33,484 nt of DNA from contig JAQYVF010000052.1 of assembly GCA_030145625.1 (NCBI GenBank), forward strand, positions 1-33,484, in the 5' to 3' direction. The notes under the pieces were generated by a model, which was not told the origin of the DNA, searched no databases, and saw only the letters and a program-made list of their open reading frames with translations. The stretch comes from Desulfocapsa sp. Lineage in GTDB: Bacteria > Desulfobacterota > Desulfobulbia > Desulfobulbales > Desulfocapsaceae. This document shows, piece by piece, positions 8,401 through 15,564 of this stretch (position 1 is its first letter; every line of letters starts with the position of its first letter). Both the position numbers and the translations under genes were made by a program.

Positions 8401-8646
8401 GCAGAGATCCTGGCAGCCATTGCCCGTTACCGTGGGGGGCGCTGTTGCCAGCGCGAAACCTGGATTACCCTCACTGAAACAGCCAGGCTTTCAGCAGAGA
8501 TACTGCCCGTGACCATGGAGGCAAAAGGAACAATCCACTGTGAACAGTATTTGAAAAACCGAGAGTGTATCCGCAAACAGTGCCCCCTCTGGGAAAACAG
8601 GGTGAAAACGCTGAAGCAGGAGTATCGTTTCCTCTCCCTGCCTTGA
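5497..8646 (+). CDS. Radical SAM / ArsM-like methyltransferase / DUF5714 fusion protein
   Basis: A 1049-residue multidomain protein; ATG 5497 has AAGGGGA at 5481-5487. Residues 1-90 resemble the short PqqD/RRE-like region found before some radical SAM domains. The radical SAM core follows, with C99-x3-C103-x2-C106 for the [4Fe-4S] cluster and TGGEP at 141-145; a SPASM-like region with Cys pairs follows near 330-350. Residues about 505-710 form a SAM methyltransferase with LGSGSG at 533-538 and Cys515, Cys607 and Cys657, in the positions of the arsenic-binding cysteines of ArsM arsenite methyltransferases (the last two are 50 apart, as I recall for ArsM). A Cys-rich linker (772-794, two CC pairs) leads to a C-terminal DUF5714 domain with four CxxC-type pairs and a GFWGACGAA segment. 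The likely role is making or modifying an organoarsenical. Arsenic chemistry is inferred from the cysteines only; no ars operon genes are adjacent. Confidence 0.82.
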   Translation: MEMQKDEVEKGVAEILGWQRFEWEGHTLYVQPDIPDWVVVSGASDRLLGDGERGTDNFYALDRLVGALEAEPIRPYRGRESALTLDRLKECWVHLTDACNLSCRHCLFAASPTKTRSLEAECLQETVDQALALGCRLFSFTGGEPFLYPDFLSFLRSLLEGNQDVHVAILTNGMLLDRYLDELKGMDHLHLQVSLDGLETAHDRLRGHGSYRKLMENLRALQEAEIPVTLSVALSRENIEDLPQLVDVAVEVGAASIHLLYHFIRGKGSREQFIDSDTIFPQLLAAWRRADELGLTIDNIETLRSQVFSTPGTRYDLSNTGWESLAVGPDKKIYPSPALVGMKECVCGSLDQGLAEVWRTSPVLEGLRRSSLIDSSAYQLNPLKFLVGGGDIDHSFMHSGHWVGHDPYVELYNRIALQLIVDQAKRYRSGENSAIRLRMGDVRYDCPGEEASSDVALTHCNCLISLASDTGHSSVRDFYSQAALAANEEIVNPLAPAQAEAEFIPSETRERSYGCGSPVTDGAPQEGETLVDLGSGSGVECFMASSSVGRSGKVYGIDMTDEMLHLANDTRAEVATRLGYDNVEFRKGFLEQIPLDDGVADVVISNCVINLSPDKRMTYQEVFRILRPGGRLVVSDIVTDTAIPLGIRNNVRYRGECLGGAMQQEELVSMMEAAGFGSIRFLKRFPYRQVEGMDFFSLTYQAERPVGVGKEEGKVDVVYRGPFGAVYTESGILLVKGRRTAIPAPEVSLLDDSVFVLDGQGAVTNLVMENSCCAPQVEIGLARSGCDTDTGGCCESSEGLPEKERKGEGCMVCGEDVHYFTENREMRCSYCGRVRSANACCEQDHFVCDNCHRENGIEVIKAICTSTEEKDLINLLELIRSHPAIPMHGPEHHAMIPGIILACYRNCGGELKGESILTGIGRGADIPGGVCGFWGACGAAVGAGIAVSTILAATPLTPASRQTAQGFSAEILAAIARYRGGRCCQRETWITLTETARLSAEILPVTMEAKGTIHCEQYLKNRECIRKQCPLWENRVKTLKQEYRFLSLP

Positions 8647-8733
8647 GGAAGGATTTTTTAAGAAACTCCATACCTGTTCAGGTTCGCAGTTGTTTTCCCC
8701 TGACATCTTTTGATGTTCTCACGATTCTTCCTG

Positions 8734-9681
8734 TTAATCTATCTTTAAAATACGCAGGTTCATATTGGAAACGGCCTCTTTTCGTTCCTGGGCACTGAGC
8801 TGATTGGAGATCATGGGAACCGTTATTTTCATGTTCCCTTCCAGGATAATTTTTTTGGTGATGGTCTCAAAGCCGGGTCGGGTGACGGTGAGGGTGTGGT
8901 CTCCTGGGATGAGCTCAACACCTTCAACAGGGCTTGTGCCGAGAAGTATCCCGTCCATCTCGACCATGGCCGGATCGGCACTGGTCTGAATCCAGACTTT
9001 GACTCTACTCTTTTTCCCATTATTCAGTCGATTATTGAGTTCTTTTTCTAAAGCAGGGATACCGGCGACAATGGCCTGCTGGTAGAGTTGCAGAAGATCA
9101 TCTTCCCCTATCTCCGTTTGCAGGCTCCCTGTCTGCCGGAATTTACGGGAGGCCTTGCCTTCTTCCAGGGCAATGACATCTCCATTCACGGTATCCATGG
9201 CCTGCAGCATGACCCGAAGGTTGAGGGTAGTGAATTCGGCCTGATGTCCCCCTTGATTGACCTTTTGCTTGCTCGTGGACAGGGCCAGAAGGCTGCCTCG
9301 TATCAGGGCGTCACCGTCCAGGGAGCGGGCAGCATTGAAAAAGGTGGGGCCAAGGGGAGTGGGACGTTCTCTGGTGGCAAAGAGGGTGTTGGGGAGTGGG
9401 TCTGAGCCATCACGAAGCTGTAGTTGTTCGATCTGGCGGACAAAGTCCCGTCGATCAATGAGGGTAAAACCGGGTGAGGCCAAGAGGGATTGCTGAAGGA
9501 AATAGACTCCTTTTTCAGTAAAGGCCCTTGAGTTGAGTGGACCGGTGAGGGCTGTATCTGCAATTCCTCCTGTCTCGTCAGTAAAGTCGAGCATGATCAC
9601 TCGCAGAGGACGGGCATGGGCTGACAGGGCAAGGAAGAAAAGGGTCAGGGCAGCAATGAGGCAGGTAGCTTTTCTATACAT
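8734..9681 (-). CDS. Exported CsgG-like / PEGA-domain protein
   Basis: A 315-residue protein. ATG 9681 is preferred to GTG 9690 because AAGAGG lies eight bases ahead of it. A signal peptide (about residues 1-23, ending SAHA) is followed by a domain resembling the CsgG/LpoB-type nucleotide-binding-like fold (RVIMLDFTDETGG..., with later strands containing DALIRGSL). The C-terminal 75 residues form a PEGA domain (VEMDGILLGTSPVEGVELIPG...TVTRPGFE), a beta domain common in surface and periplasmic proteins. There is no lipobox Cys, so it is probably periplasmic. It is divergent from lpoB and the COG3014-like gene with a 221-bp shared control region, and the shared CsgG/LpoB-like theme suggests one envelope pathway. 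Confidence 0.7.
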   Translation of the reverse strand: MYRKATCLIAALTLFFLALSAHARPLRVIMLDFTDETGGIADTALTGPLNSRAFTEKGVYFLQQSLLASPGFTLIDRRDFVRQIEQLQLRDGSDPLPNTLFATRERPTPLGPTFFNAARSLDGDALIRGSLLALSTSKQKVNQGGHQAEFTTLNLRVMLQAMDTVNGDVIALEEGKASRKFRQTGSLQTEIGEDDLLQLYQQAIVAGIPALEKELNNRLNNGKKSRVKVWIQTSADPAMVEMDGILLGTSPVEGVELIPGDHTLTVTRPGFETITKKIILEGNMKITVPMISNQLSAQERKEAVSNMNLRILKID

Positions 9682-9798
9682 GGCATGCACCTCTTATGAG
9701 AGAAGGTTGAAAAAATGACTTTTTGAGATGGTACCCTTATGAATCCTGAAAGGCAAATGAAAATGATTTCAGTATGGGGGGCTAATCTGTGGTTAGAA

Positions 9799-9827
9799 TT
9801 GCCTTCTTTTGCAAAAAAAGATATGCT
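9799..9827 (+). promoter_or_regulatory. Candidate sigma70-type promoter for lpoB
   Basis: TTGCCT and TATGCT are separated by exactly 17 bp, which would place the transcript start near 9834, about 70 bp before the lpoB start codon. Each hexamer matches four of six consensus positions. This is a motif match only. Confidence 0.35.
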
Positions 9828-9902
9828 TGAACGGTGAAAATAATTCAGGCCTGAGTTGGCTGAGTATGCATGTTGCTATCCCATTTAACAGGAGAAATTA
9901 TC

Positions 9903-10520
9903 GTGAATTCATCTCTGCTTACCTCTGTTGCGGGGGCCTCTGTTCTGGCCCTGCTCCTTCCCGGCTGCTCCGCCTTCAGGATGTCCACAGAAGATGTCCA
10001 TCCCGAAAACCTGGAGCATTACCGGGCCGACTATGATGCCTCGGACATGCGCAAGATCACCACTGCTGTGGTTAATAATATTTTGGCCAGTCCCTTCCTG
10101 GCCCAGCAGAGTTCACCCCCGATAATGACCATTGCAGGTGTTGAGAATCGCACCCGTGAGTATGTGGATACCAAAAATCTCACAGATCGGATGCGGACCA
10201 TGCTCCTGAAGAGCGGTAAAATGCAGTTTGTCAATACAGCCAGGAGACAGGATCTCCTCAATGAACAGGGCTACCAGGCGGCCAATGCCACTGCTGAAAC
10301 CATGACAGCCATCGGCCAGCAGATGGGAGCCAAGTATATGATTACCGGATCCCTGACCCAGATGACTCAGGAGACCGGCAAACAGGCCCGGGTTTCCACC
10401 CAGCGTCTCAATTACTATAAGTTGACAATGGAGATTACTGATCTTCAGTCCAGTCTGATTATCTGGACTACGGAAGAGGAATTTGCCCGCAACGAATCCA
10501 TTCCCCTTATCGGCTGGTAG
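9903..10520 (+). CDS. lpoB: Penicillin-binding protein activator LpoB-like lipoprotein
   Basis: A 205-residue lipoprotein starting at GTG 9903, with AGGAGA at 9890-9895. A short signal sequence ends in the lipobox LLLPGC, so the mature protein is anchored by its N-terminal Cys. The body matches the LpoB family: a region with MTIAGVENRTREYVDT, a helix with a conserved LLKSGKMQFV pattern, GAKYMITGSL, and a strand with YKLTMEITDLQSSLIIW. In enterobacteria LpoB sits in the outer membrane and stimulates the peptidoglycan polymerase PBP1b. The linked COG3014-like gene and the divergent PEGA gene fit a known type of neighbourhood. Activation of a class A PBP here is inferred from the family. Confidence 0.85.
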   Translation: MNSSLLTSVAGASVLALLLPGCSAFRMSTEDVHPENLEHYRADYDASDMRKITTAVVNNILASPFLAQQSSPPIMTIAGVENRTREYVDTKNLTDRMRTMLLKSGKMQFVNTARRQDLLNEQGYQAANATAETMTAIGQQMGAKYMITGSLTQMTQETGKQARVSTQRLNYYKLTMEITDLQSSLIIWTTEEEFARNESIPLIGW

Positions 10521-10529
10521 ATCTTTCTG

Positions 10530-11804
10530 GTGCTGAATCGTCTGTTCCATTGCTCTAGAGGGTTGTTGCTTGCGATCCACTGCGCTTTGCTCCTTTCTGC
10601 CTGTGCTGGTCATGATCTCCCTGATGCCAGGACTGCTTTTTATCAGGGTAACTACGGGCTTGCCAAAGAAGAAATAGGCAGCGACGAGATCGATGGGGTG
10701 GATTCTGTGCTGGTATTGATGGAGCGGGGGACCATCTATCAGACAGAAGGAGAGTATGAAAAGAGTTCCATGGATTATATCCGGGCGGGTGACATCCTGA
10801 AGGAGTTGCAGACCTATTCCCTCTCAGAAGGTGCAGGAAGTTGGGTGGTCAATGATACGGTGTATTCTTTTGAAGGCGCACCTTTTGAGCAAACCATGCT
10901 TCATTCCTTTACTGCGCTCAATCACCTGGCCATGGGAAACTGGGGGGACGGTGGGGTGGAGGCCAGGAGGATTATCTATTCACTGCGCCCGGAGGAGCGT
11001 GGTGAAGACTATCCTGACGATGCTTTTTCCCGGTATCTGGCAGCATTTATTTTGCAAATGACCGGTGATCGAGCCAATGCCGAGGTGCAGTATCAACTGG
11101 CTGATGAGTTGCTGCCGGAGCTTAGCATTGATGACAGAGGGGGCATAGGATATGGAGCCCCGAGGAGCATTGCAGCAGTTTACAATGGTGTGGGGCTCCG
11201 CAATGAGGTGGCAAGCGAGTATGAACTTGTCTGTTTTTTTCTCCTTGGCCGCTCTCCCACGATGCGTGAGCTGAGGGGTCAGTATATCCATTCTTTTTTC
11301 CCCCCTCAAATTCAGATTTATACGGGGGACCGTCATCTTGGGGATGCAACGATCCTGACCAATATCCATAGCTTGGCAATGACCACATGGAATCTGGAGG
11401 CCCCGGCAAGGATTGCTAAGACTGCTGCCAGAATTGCGGCCAAAGAGGTCTTGGCAAGCGCCGTTGATGAACAGGATGCGGCTCTGGGGGCGCTCACCAG
11501 GATTATTCTGATCGGAATGATGGAGCGCCCTGACTTTCGGCGCTGGGAAACGCTGCCTCGCTGGCTGGCGGTGGCTCGACTCTCCTGTCCTGCCGACCTC
11601 ACCTCCTTTGATGTCAAACTTCAGGGGGGGGGCAGTGGTTCGGCAACCGTCCTCCATGTGCAGAAGCCCCTGCTCCGACGCGGGAAGGTATTTTTTTCTT
11701 TTGTCCGGGATCTTCCCGGGTTTAATGGTGTCGGGATGATAGAAGAGAGTGACCAATCCTTGGCAAAACCAATATCTGTATCAAGCGAAGGCAGTGAAGA
11801 ATAA
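10530..11804 (+). CDS. COG3014-like lipoprotein linked to LpoB
   Basis: A 424-residue protein. The start is GTG 10530, nine bases after the lpoB stop, with no clear ribosome site, so translational coupling to lpoB is likely. The signal peptide ends in the lipobox LLLSAC. The N-terminal half contains TPR-like helical repeats (residues about 30-200: ARTAFYQGNYGLAKEEI, RGTIYQTEGEYEKSSMDY, YLAAFILQMTGDRANAEVQY). The C-terminal half is less helical and holds YGAPRS and VARLSCP. Its position and form fit the poorly characterised COG3014 family that accompanies LpoB. The function is unknown; a scaffold or partner for LpoB in the outer membrane is a reasonable inference. Confidence 0.65.
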   Translation: MLNRLFHCSRGLLLAIHCALLLSACAGHDLPDARTAFYQGNYGLAKEEIGSDEIDGVDSVLVLMERGTIYQTEGEYEKSSMDYIRAGDILKELQTYSLSEGAGSWVVNDTVYSFEGAPFEQTMLHSFTALNHLAMGNWGDGGVEARRIIYSLRPEERGEDYPDDAFSRYLAAFILQMTGDRANAEVQYQLADELLPELSIDDRGGIGYGAPRSIAAVYNGVGLRNEVASEYELVCFFLLGRSPTMRELRGQYIHSFFPPQIQIYTGDRHLGDATILTNIHSLAMTTWNLEAPARIAKTAARIAAKEVLASAVDEQDAALGALTRIILIGMMERPDFRRWETLPRWLAVARLSCPADLTSFDVKLQGGGSGSATVLHVQKPLLRRGKVFFSFVRDLPGFNGVGMIEESDQSLAKPISVSSEGSEE

Positions 11805-11837
11805 CGCTCTTGCACAGGGAGTATGGAAATGAGCGGC

Positions 11838-13442
11838 TCAGTCAGCTCTTACCAGGTGTATCCGTCCGTCAGGGGTTGGCGGATTGAGGAGATGAGTCTG
11901 ATTGAGTTTTTCCGCCAGGAGTGAGTAGAGGGTGGTGTAGGTGTTCACCTGATCGTGACCATATTCTTTAAACCAGTAGTACTGGTCACCTCCGTTTTGG
12001 GCCAGATAGGCATTGGTGGCAAGGCTATACTCTTTTTCAGGCTCTATGGCAGCGTAGGAACCGTCTTTGTTGCGGATTTGGGCCTCAACTATTCGCTTTC
12101 CTGGGTTGAGCACCTGCCAGTTTTCTCCCTTTTTGGCAATCTCCTGACTGCTTGCGGACGGGTTGATTGTTACGCGCAGGCCGGCCACCTGGAGAAAACC
12201 GCCTTGGCCGAAGAGGGCTGCAGAGTGTTCCAGAATTTCATGGAGATATTTCCCTTTTATTTTCAGGAGGTAGACATCATTTTCAAATTCATCTATCTCG
12301 TGGAGCATGGTGTCTGTGATCTGTCCGGCCGGGTATTGCTTGTTTCCCCGGAAGGCCCCGCCGTTATTGAGTACGACATCTACCTGGAATTTTACTAAGA
12401 TCAAGTCATTGACCATGTCAGCCACCGTGGATTCTCCGGCCCTGACGGATTTTTTATCAAGCTGCCAGGCCTTATCGGTTCGGCCCAGGACAACGGATGC
12501 AGGAAGTTGGTCACTATAGTGCTGCAGTTGTTGAGCTGTTGCCTTATCTTCAGCAATCGATTCGGTCACCGGTATCAGACTATAGGCTGCTGATCCCGGA
12601 ATGATCTTGTTGTCGTTGCCGAGTCTCACATCCAGACGAACAAGAGCAGCCCCTTTTTCCCCACCATTGACGATCAGGGTCTTGTTTACAGTTTCCAGTT
12701 TTGGCAGGTATGCATGGGAATGACCGCCAAAGATAAGATCAATCCCTTCCACACCGGCAGCAAGTTCACGGTCAAGATCGGCACCAATATGTGTTATTGC
12801 CACCACCAGGTCAGCACCCTTTTGACGAAGTTCTGCGGCCATTTGTTTGGCTACTGTATGGCTTGAACCGTTTAAAGAAACATTGCCGGTGGTGGTTACA
12901 TAGGGAAATTTGGGGGTCATCAGGGAAAAAAAACCGATATTGACTCCGTTGTATTTCCTGATCAGCAAAGGTTGACAGGAGCCTTCCAGCACAGTCCCTT
13001 TGACTGTCAGATCGGAACAGAGGGAAACAAAGGTCGTTTTTTCCAGGGCTTCGGCAAGCAGCCCCGGTCCTCGGTCAAACTCGTGATTGCCAAGACCAAG
13101 AACCTCATAGCCGGCACTACCAAGGAGAGTAAAGATGGCCTTGCCGTCAAAGGTGTGGAAGTAGCGTCCCATCAGGTCATCTCCTGAAGAGAGGACGATG
13201 ACGGGGTCCTGGTTCTGTTGTTTGATCTCTTTGATCAGGGTGGCAAGTCGGGCTATTCCACCGACTACATCAATTTTTTTGCCTTGCTTGCCAAGGTCGA
13301 TGGAGCGAGGGGTTGACTCCAGCTGTCCCTGCAGATCGGCAGTGCCGAGGAAAGTAAGCTGTTGGGTTGCTGCTGAGAGACCTGAACAGCTCAGCAAGAG
13401 TGAAAACAGTGCTGAAAAAAGGATGACGTGTGTGTCTTTCAT
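11838..13442 (-). CDS. Periplasmic 5'-nucleotidase / UshA-type metallophosphoesterase
   Basis: A 534-residue exported enzyme with a signal peptide (residues 1-24). GGAG lies just ahead of ATG 13442. The calcineurin-like metallophosphatase domain carries SSGDDLMG (bridging Asp), GNHEFD (Asn-His), VAITHIG and GGHSHAYL (His-x-His). A 5'-nucleotidase C-terminal domain follows (VADMVNDLIL, NNGGAFRG, LEHSAALFGQGGFLQVAGL). Such enzymes dephosphorylate nucleotides or 2',3'-cyclic nucleotides in the periplasm. One oddity is that the first metal motif, usually D-x-H-G, reads ADLQGQLE, so the His ligand is Gln; the codon is clearly CAG. It converges on the COG3014-like gene with 33 bp between stops. Confidence 0.88.
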   Translation of the reverse strand: MKDTHVILFSALFSLLLSCSGLSAATQQLTFLGTADLQGQLESTPRSIDLGKQGKKIDVVGGIARLATLIKEIKQQNQDPVIVLSSGDDLMGRYFHTFDGKAIFTLLGSAGYEVLGLGNHEFDRGPGLLAEALEKTTFVSLCSDLTVKGTVLEGSCQPLLIRKYNGVNIGFFSLMTPKFPYVTTTGNVSLNGSSHTVAKQMAAELRQKGADLVVAITHIGADLDRELAAGVEGIDLIFGGHSHAYLPKLETVNKTLIVNGGEKGAALVRLDVRLGNDNKIIPGSAAYSLIPVTESIAEDKATAQQLQHYSDQLPASVVLGRTDKAWQLDKKSVRAGESTVADMVNDLILVKFQVDVVLNNGGAFRGNKQYPAGQITDTMLHEIDEFENDVYLLKIKGKYLHEILEHSAALFGQGGFLQVAGLRVTINPSASSQEIAKKGENWQVLNPGKRIVEAQIRNKDGSYAAIEPEKEYSLATNAYLAQNGGDQYYWFKEYGHDQVNTYTTLYSLLAEKLNQTHLLNPPTPDGRIHLVRAD

Positions 13443-13652
13443 TTTTTTCTCCGCAGATCGAGTAGTATTTTGTTGACGGCAATTGAGGAACTATTTGTCA
13501 TAGTGCCATGATATTCCAGATGAGGTCAAGGCCCTGTAGTCAGGGATTTTTCGAAGGAGTGTGAAAAAGAGATCGACAAATCCTTCTAAAATTGTTCATA
13601 TACTCGTGAATGATATGTCTGATACAATCAGAATAAAGGAAGGAGGACTTCG

Positions 13653-13772
13653 ATGAGCGGACATGGGCATGGACATGAGAAACCGGAAGAAGATCACTCA
13701 ATCTGTATCAAGGTTGGAATTTTCTTTTGTTTCGTCATTGTTGGATTTTTTGTGATTGGTATGATCAACTAA
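13653..13772 (+). CDS. 39-residue His-rich single-span membrane peptide
   Basis: AAGGAGGA at 13639-13646 lies six bases ahead of ATG 13653, one of the strongest ribosome sites in the window. The peptide has an N-terminal MSGHGHGHEKPEEDHS segment (four His), a Cys (IC), then one hydrophobic span of about 19 residues (VGIFFCFVIVGFFVIG) with another Cys, and stops at TAA 13770-13772. An intrinsic terminator follows within 25 bp, which makes this a self-contained gene. The GHGHGH segment could bind a metal such as nickel, zinc or copper, but that is inference. I do not recognise a family. Confidence 0.65.
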   Translation: MSGHGHGHEKPEEDHSICIKVGIFFCFVIVGFFVIGMIN

Positions 13773-13794
13773 GAGAGTAATCGAACAAAATGAC

Positions 13795-13834
13795 AAAAAA
13801 CCGCCTGGGGCATAGCTCCTTGGCGGTTTTTTTG
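13795..13834 (+). terminator. Intrinsic terminator after the His-rich peptide gene
   Basis: CCGCC (13801-13805) pairs with GGCGG (13822-13826), with further pairing inside (TGGGG / CTCC), an A-run on the 5' side and seven T residues on the 3' side. It ends 22 bp before the rnhA start, so rnhA either uses a promoter overlapping this hairpin or depends on read-through. Confidence 0.8.
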
Positions 13835-13855
13835 TTTTTATGTCAGTGGTGGAGT

Positions 13856-14548
13856 ATGGCTGGGAAAAAGTTTTATGCAGTGGCGCAAGGTCGGAGGCCG
13901 GGAATATATGGTTCGTGGCCGGATGCTGAAGCCCAGGTTAAGGGATATAGCGGCGCCAGGTTCAAGGGGTTTAGCAAGCGATCTGAGGCAGAGACGTGGA
14001 TGGAAAATCCTGAGTACCAGCAGAAGCCGAAAAGAGTGGCAAGCAAGCAGGGAGTACAGCAAAAACATCCTGAAACTCGCGGCGACCGGGTGGAGATTTA
14101 TACCGACGGTGGGGCCATCAATAATCCAGGCCCGGGAGGGTATGGAGCGATTATCCGGGTAGAGGGAAAGGAACAGGAGATCTCAGGCGGCTATCGGCTG
14201 ACAACAAATAATCGGATGGAACTCATGGCCTGTATCAAGGCCATCGCTGCCCTGTCGGTTCAGGATAAACCGATCCATCTTCATTCAGACTCCAGCTATG
14301 TGGTTAACGGTATCAGTAAAGGCTGGGCCAGAGGCTGGCGTAGGCGCGGTTGGCTGAAGTCCGATGGGAAACCTGCCCTGAATTCCGATCTCTGGTCTCG
14401 GTTGCTGGACCTCATAGAGGGACTGGATATCAGTTTTCACTGGGTCAAGGGGCATGCCGGTCACCCTTTAAATGAACGCTGCGATCAACTGGCTGTAAAG
14501 AATGCCAGAAAAAATGATTTACCCGAGGACACAGGTTACAAACCATGA
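13856..14548 (+). CDS. rnhA: Ribonuclease HI with N-terminal hybrid-binding domain
   Basis: A 230-residue protein. Residues 1-50 are an RNase H1 N-terminal (viroplasmin-like) domain that binds RNA/DNA hybrids (KKFYAVAQGRRPGIYGSW...GFSKRSEAETWM). The catalytic domain spans about 80-225, with the four acidic residues in YTDGG, NNRMELMA, LHSDSSYV and ERCDQLA, and the basic WARGWRRRGW handle. It removes RNA from RNA/DNA hybrids, including R-loops and primers. ATG 13856 is chosen because a longer frame from ATG 13790 runs through an intrinsic terminator. The ribosome site (GGAG) is only one base away from 13856, which is unusual. The stop overlaps the srkA start by 4 bp (ATGA). Confidence 0.92.
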   Translation: MAGKKFYAVAQGRRPGIYGSWPDAEAQVKGYSGARFKGFSKRSEAETWMENPEYQQKPKRVASKQGVQQKHPETRGDRVEIYTDGGAINNPGPGGYGAIIRVEGKEQEISGGYRLTTNNRMELMACIKAIAALSVQDKPIHLHSDSSYVVNGISKGWARGWRRRGWLKSDGKPALNSDLWSRLLDLIEGLDISFHWVKGHAGHPLNERCDQLAVKNARKNDLPEDTGYKP

Positions 14549-15561
14549 CTGAGCAGAAAAACAAGAGACAGCATCCTGGTGCTTTTCCGGAACTGGGACC
14601 AGAGATCGTACTCAATATTGTCGAGACAGGTCTGGAAATCCCCTGCACAAATCTCTGTAGGCAGTTTAACAGTTATATCAATCGTGTCTTTGAGTTGGAG
14701 GCTGTGGACGGAAGAGGGCTGGTGGTGAAATTTTACAGGCCGGGCCGCTGGTCAAAAACAGCCTTACAGGATGAACATGATTTCCTGCTTGAGCTGCATC
14801 AGCGGGAGATTCCGGTAATTGCCCCTTTGATCCTGGCCAATGGGGAAACCCTTGGTGAGCATGAGGGGCTCTCTTTTAGTGTTTTTCCCCGCTGCGGAGG
14901 ACGCAGCTCTGATGAGTTCAATGAGGATCAATGGTTGGAGATTGGGCGTCTGCTTGGCCGTTGTCATGCCGTGGGGGCCATTCACCCTGCAAAAGAGAGG
15001 GTGAAGATGGTCCCGAGCCATTCTACAAGTGAGCAGGTACGCTTTATTCTGGAGGGAGGAGTTATTGCCCGGCCGGAGACAGCAGCCAGATTTTCTTCCT
15101 TGTGCCGGGAAATCATTGATGAGATTGCTCCTCTGTTCAATGAAATGACACTGAGCAGGATCCACGGCGACTGTCATTTTTCCAACATCATTCACCGCCC
15201 GGGAGAGTCTTTTTTTCTTATTGATTTCGATGATATGGCCATGGGGATACCGGTACAGGATCTCTGGATGCTCCTCCCGGGAGTCCCCGAGGAATCCCTG
15301 CTCGAGATAGATCTCTTTTTGGAGGGCTATGAGACCTTCCATCATTTCGACCGGCGCAGTTTCCGACTCATCGAGCCACTGCGGGCCATGCGTTTTCTGC
15401 ATTATATTGCCTGGTTGACGTATCAATACCTGGCTGATGGCACTGCCCCTATTGTTCCTGGATTTGGCTCAGTGGAATACTGGGAGACTGAGATAGCCGA
15501 TTTGGAAGACCAGCTTGAGCGGATTAGGGAGGGAACAGGAGGTTTTGGTAATATGGCTTGA
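14545..15561 (+). CDS. srkA: Stress response kinase A (SrkA/YihE-type protein kinase)
   Basis: A 338-residue protein, close to the length of E. coli SrkA/YihE. It has the aminoglycoside-phosphotransferase-like kinase fold: an N-lobe with VVKFYRPGRW, a hinge region with FPRCGGR, the catalytic loop IHGDCHFSNII (Asp and Asn) and the metal-binding LIDFDDM. The C-terminal part (LRAMRFLHYIAWLTYQY) is typical of the family. SrkA phosphorylates Ser/Thr residues and limits programmed cell death under stress in E. coli. The start overlaps the rnhA stop by 4 bp, so the two genes are translated together. Heptamer repeats and fold-back element B follow the stop codon within 25 bp. Confidence 0.88.
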   Translation: MTEQKNKRQHPGAFPELGPEIVLNIVETGLEIPCTNLCRQFNSYINRVFELEAVDGRGLVVKFYRPGRWSKTALQDEHDFLLELHQREIPVIAPLILANGETLGEHEGLSFSVFPRCGGRSSDEFNEDQWLEIGRLLGRCHAVGAIHPAKERVKMVPSHSTSEQVRFILEGGVIARPETAARFSSLCREIIDEIAPLFNEMTLSRIHGDCHFSNIIHRPGESFFLIDFDDMAMGIPVQDLWMLLPGVPEESLLEIDLFLEGYETFHHFDRRSFRLIEPLRAMRFLHYIAWLTYQYLADGTAPIVPGFGSVEYWETEIADLEDQLERIREGTGGFGNMA

Positions 15562-15564
15562 AAA

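Noticed and set aside
9739-9837. 32-codon ORF between the PEGA gene and lpoB
   Set aside because: It has no ribosome site and overlaps the best lpoB promoter candidate; chance is the simpler explanation.
13532-13551. CCCTG-TAGT-CAGGG hairpin followed by ATTTTT as a terminator
   Set aside because: The stem is only 5 bp and no plus-strand gene ends upstream, as the neighbouring gene is on the minus strand.
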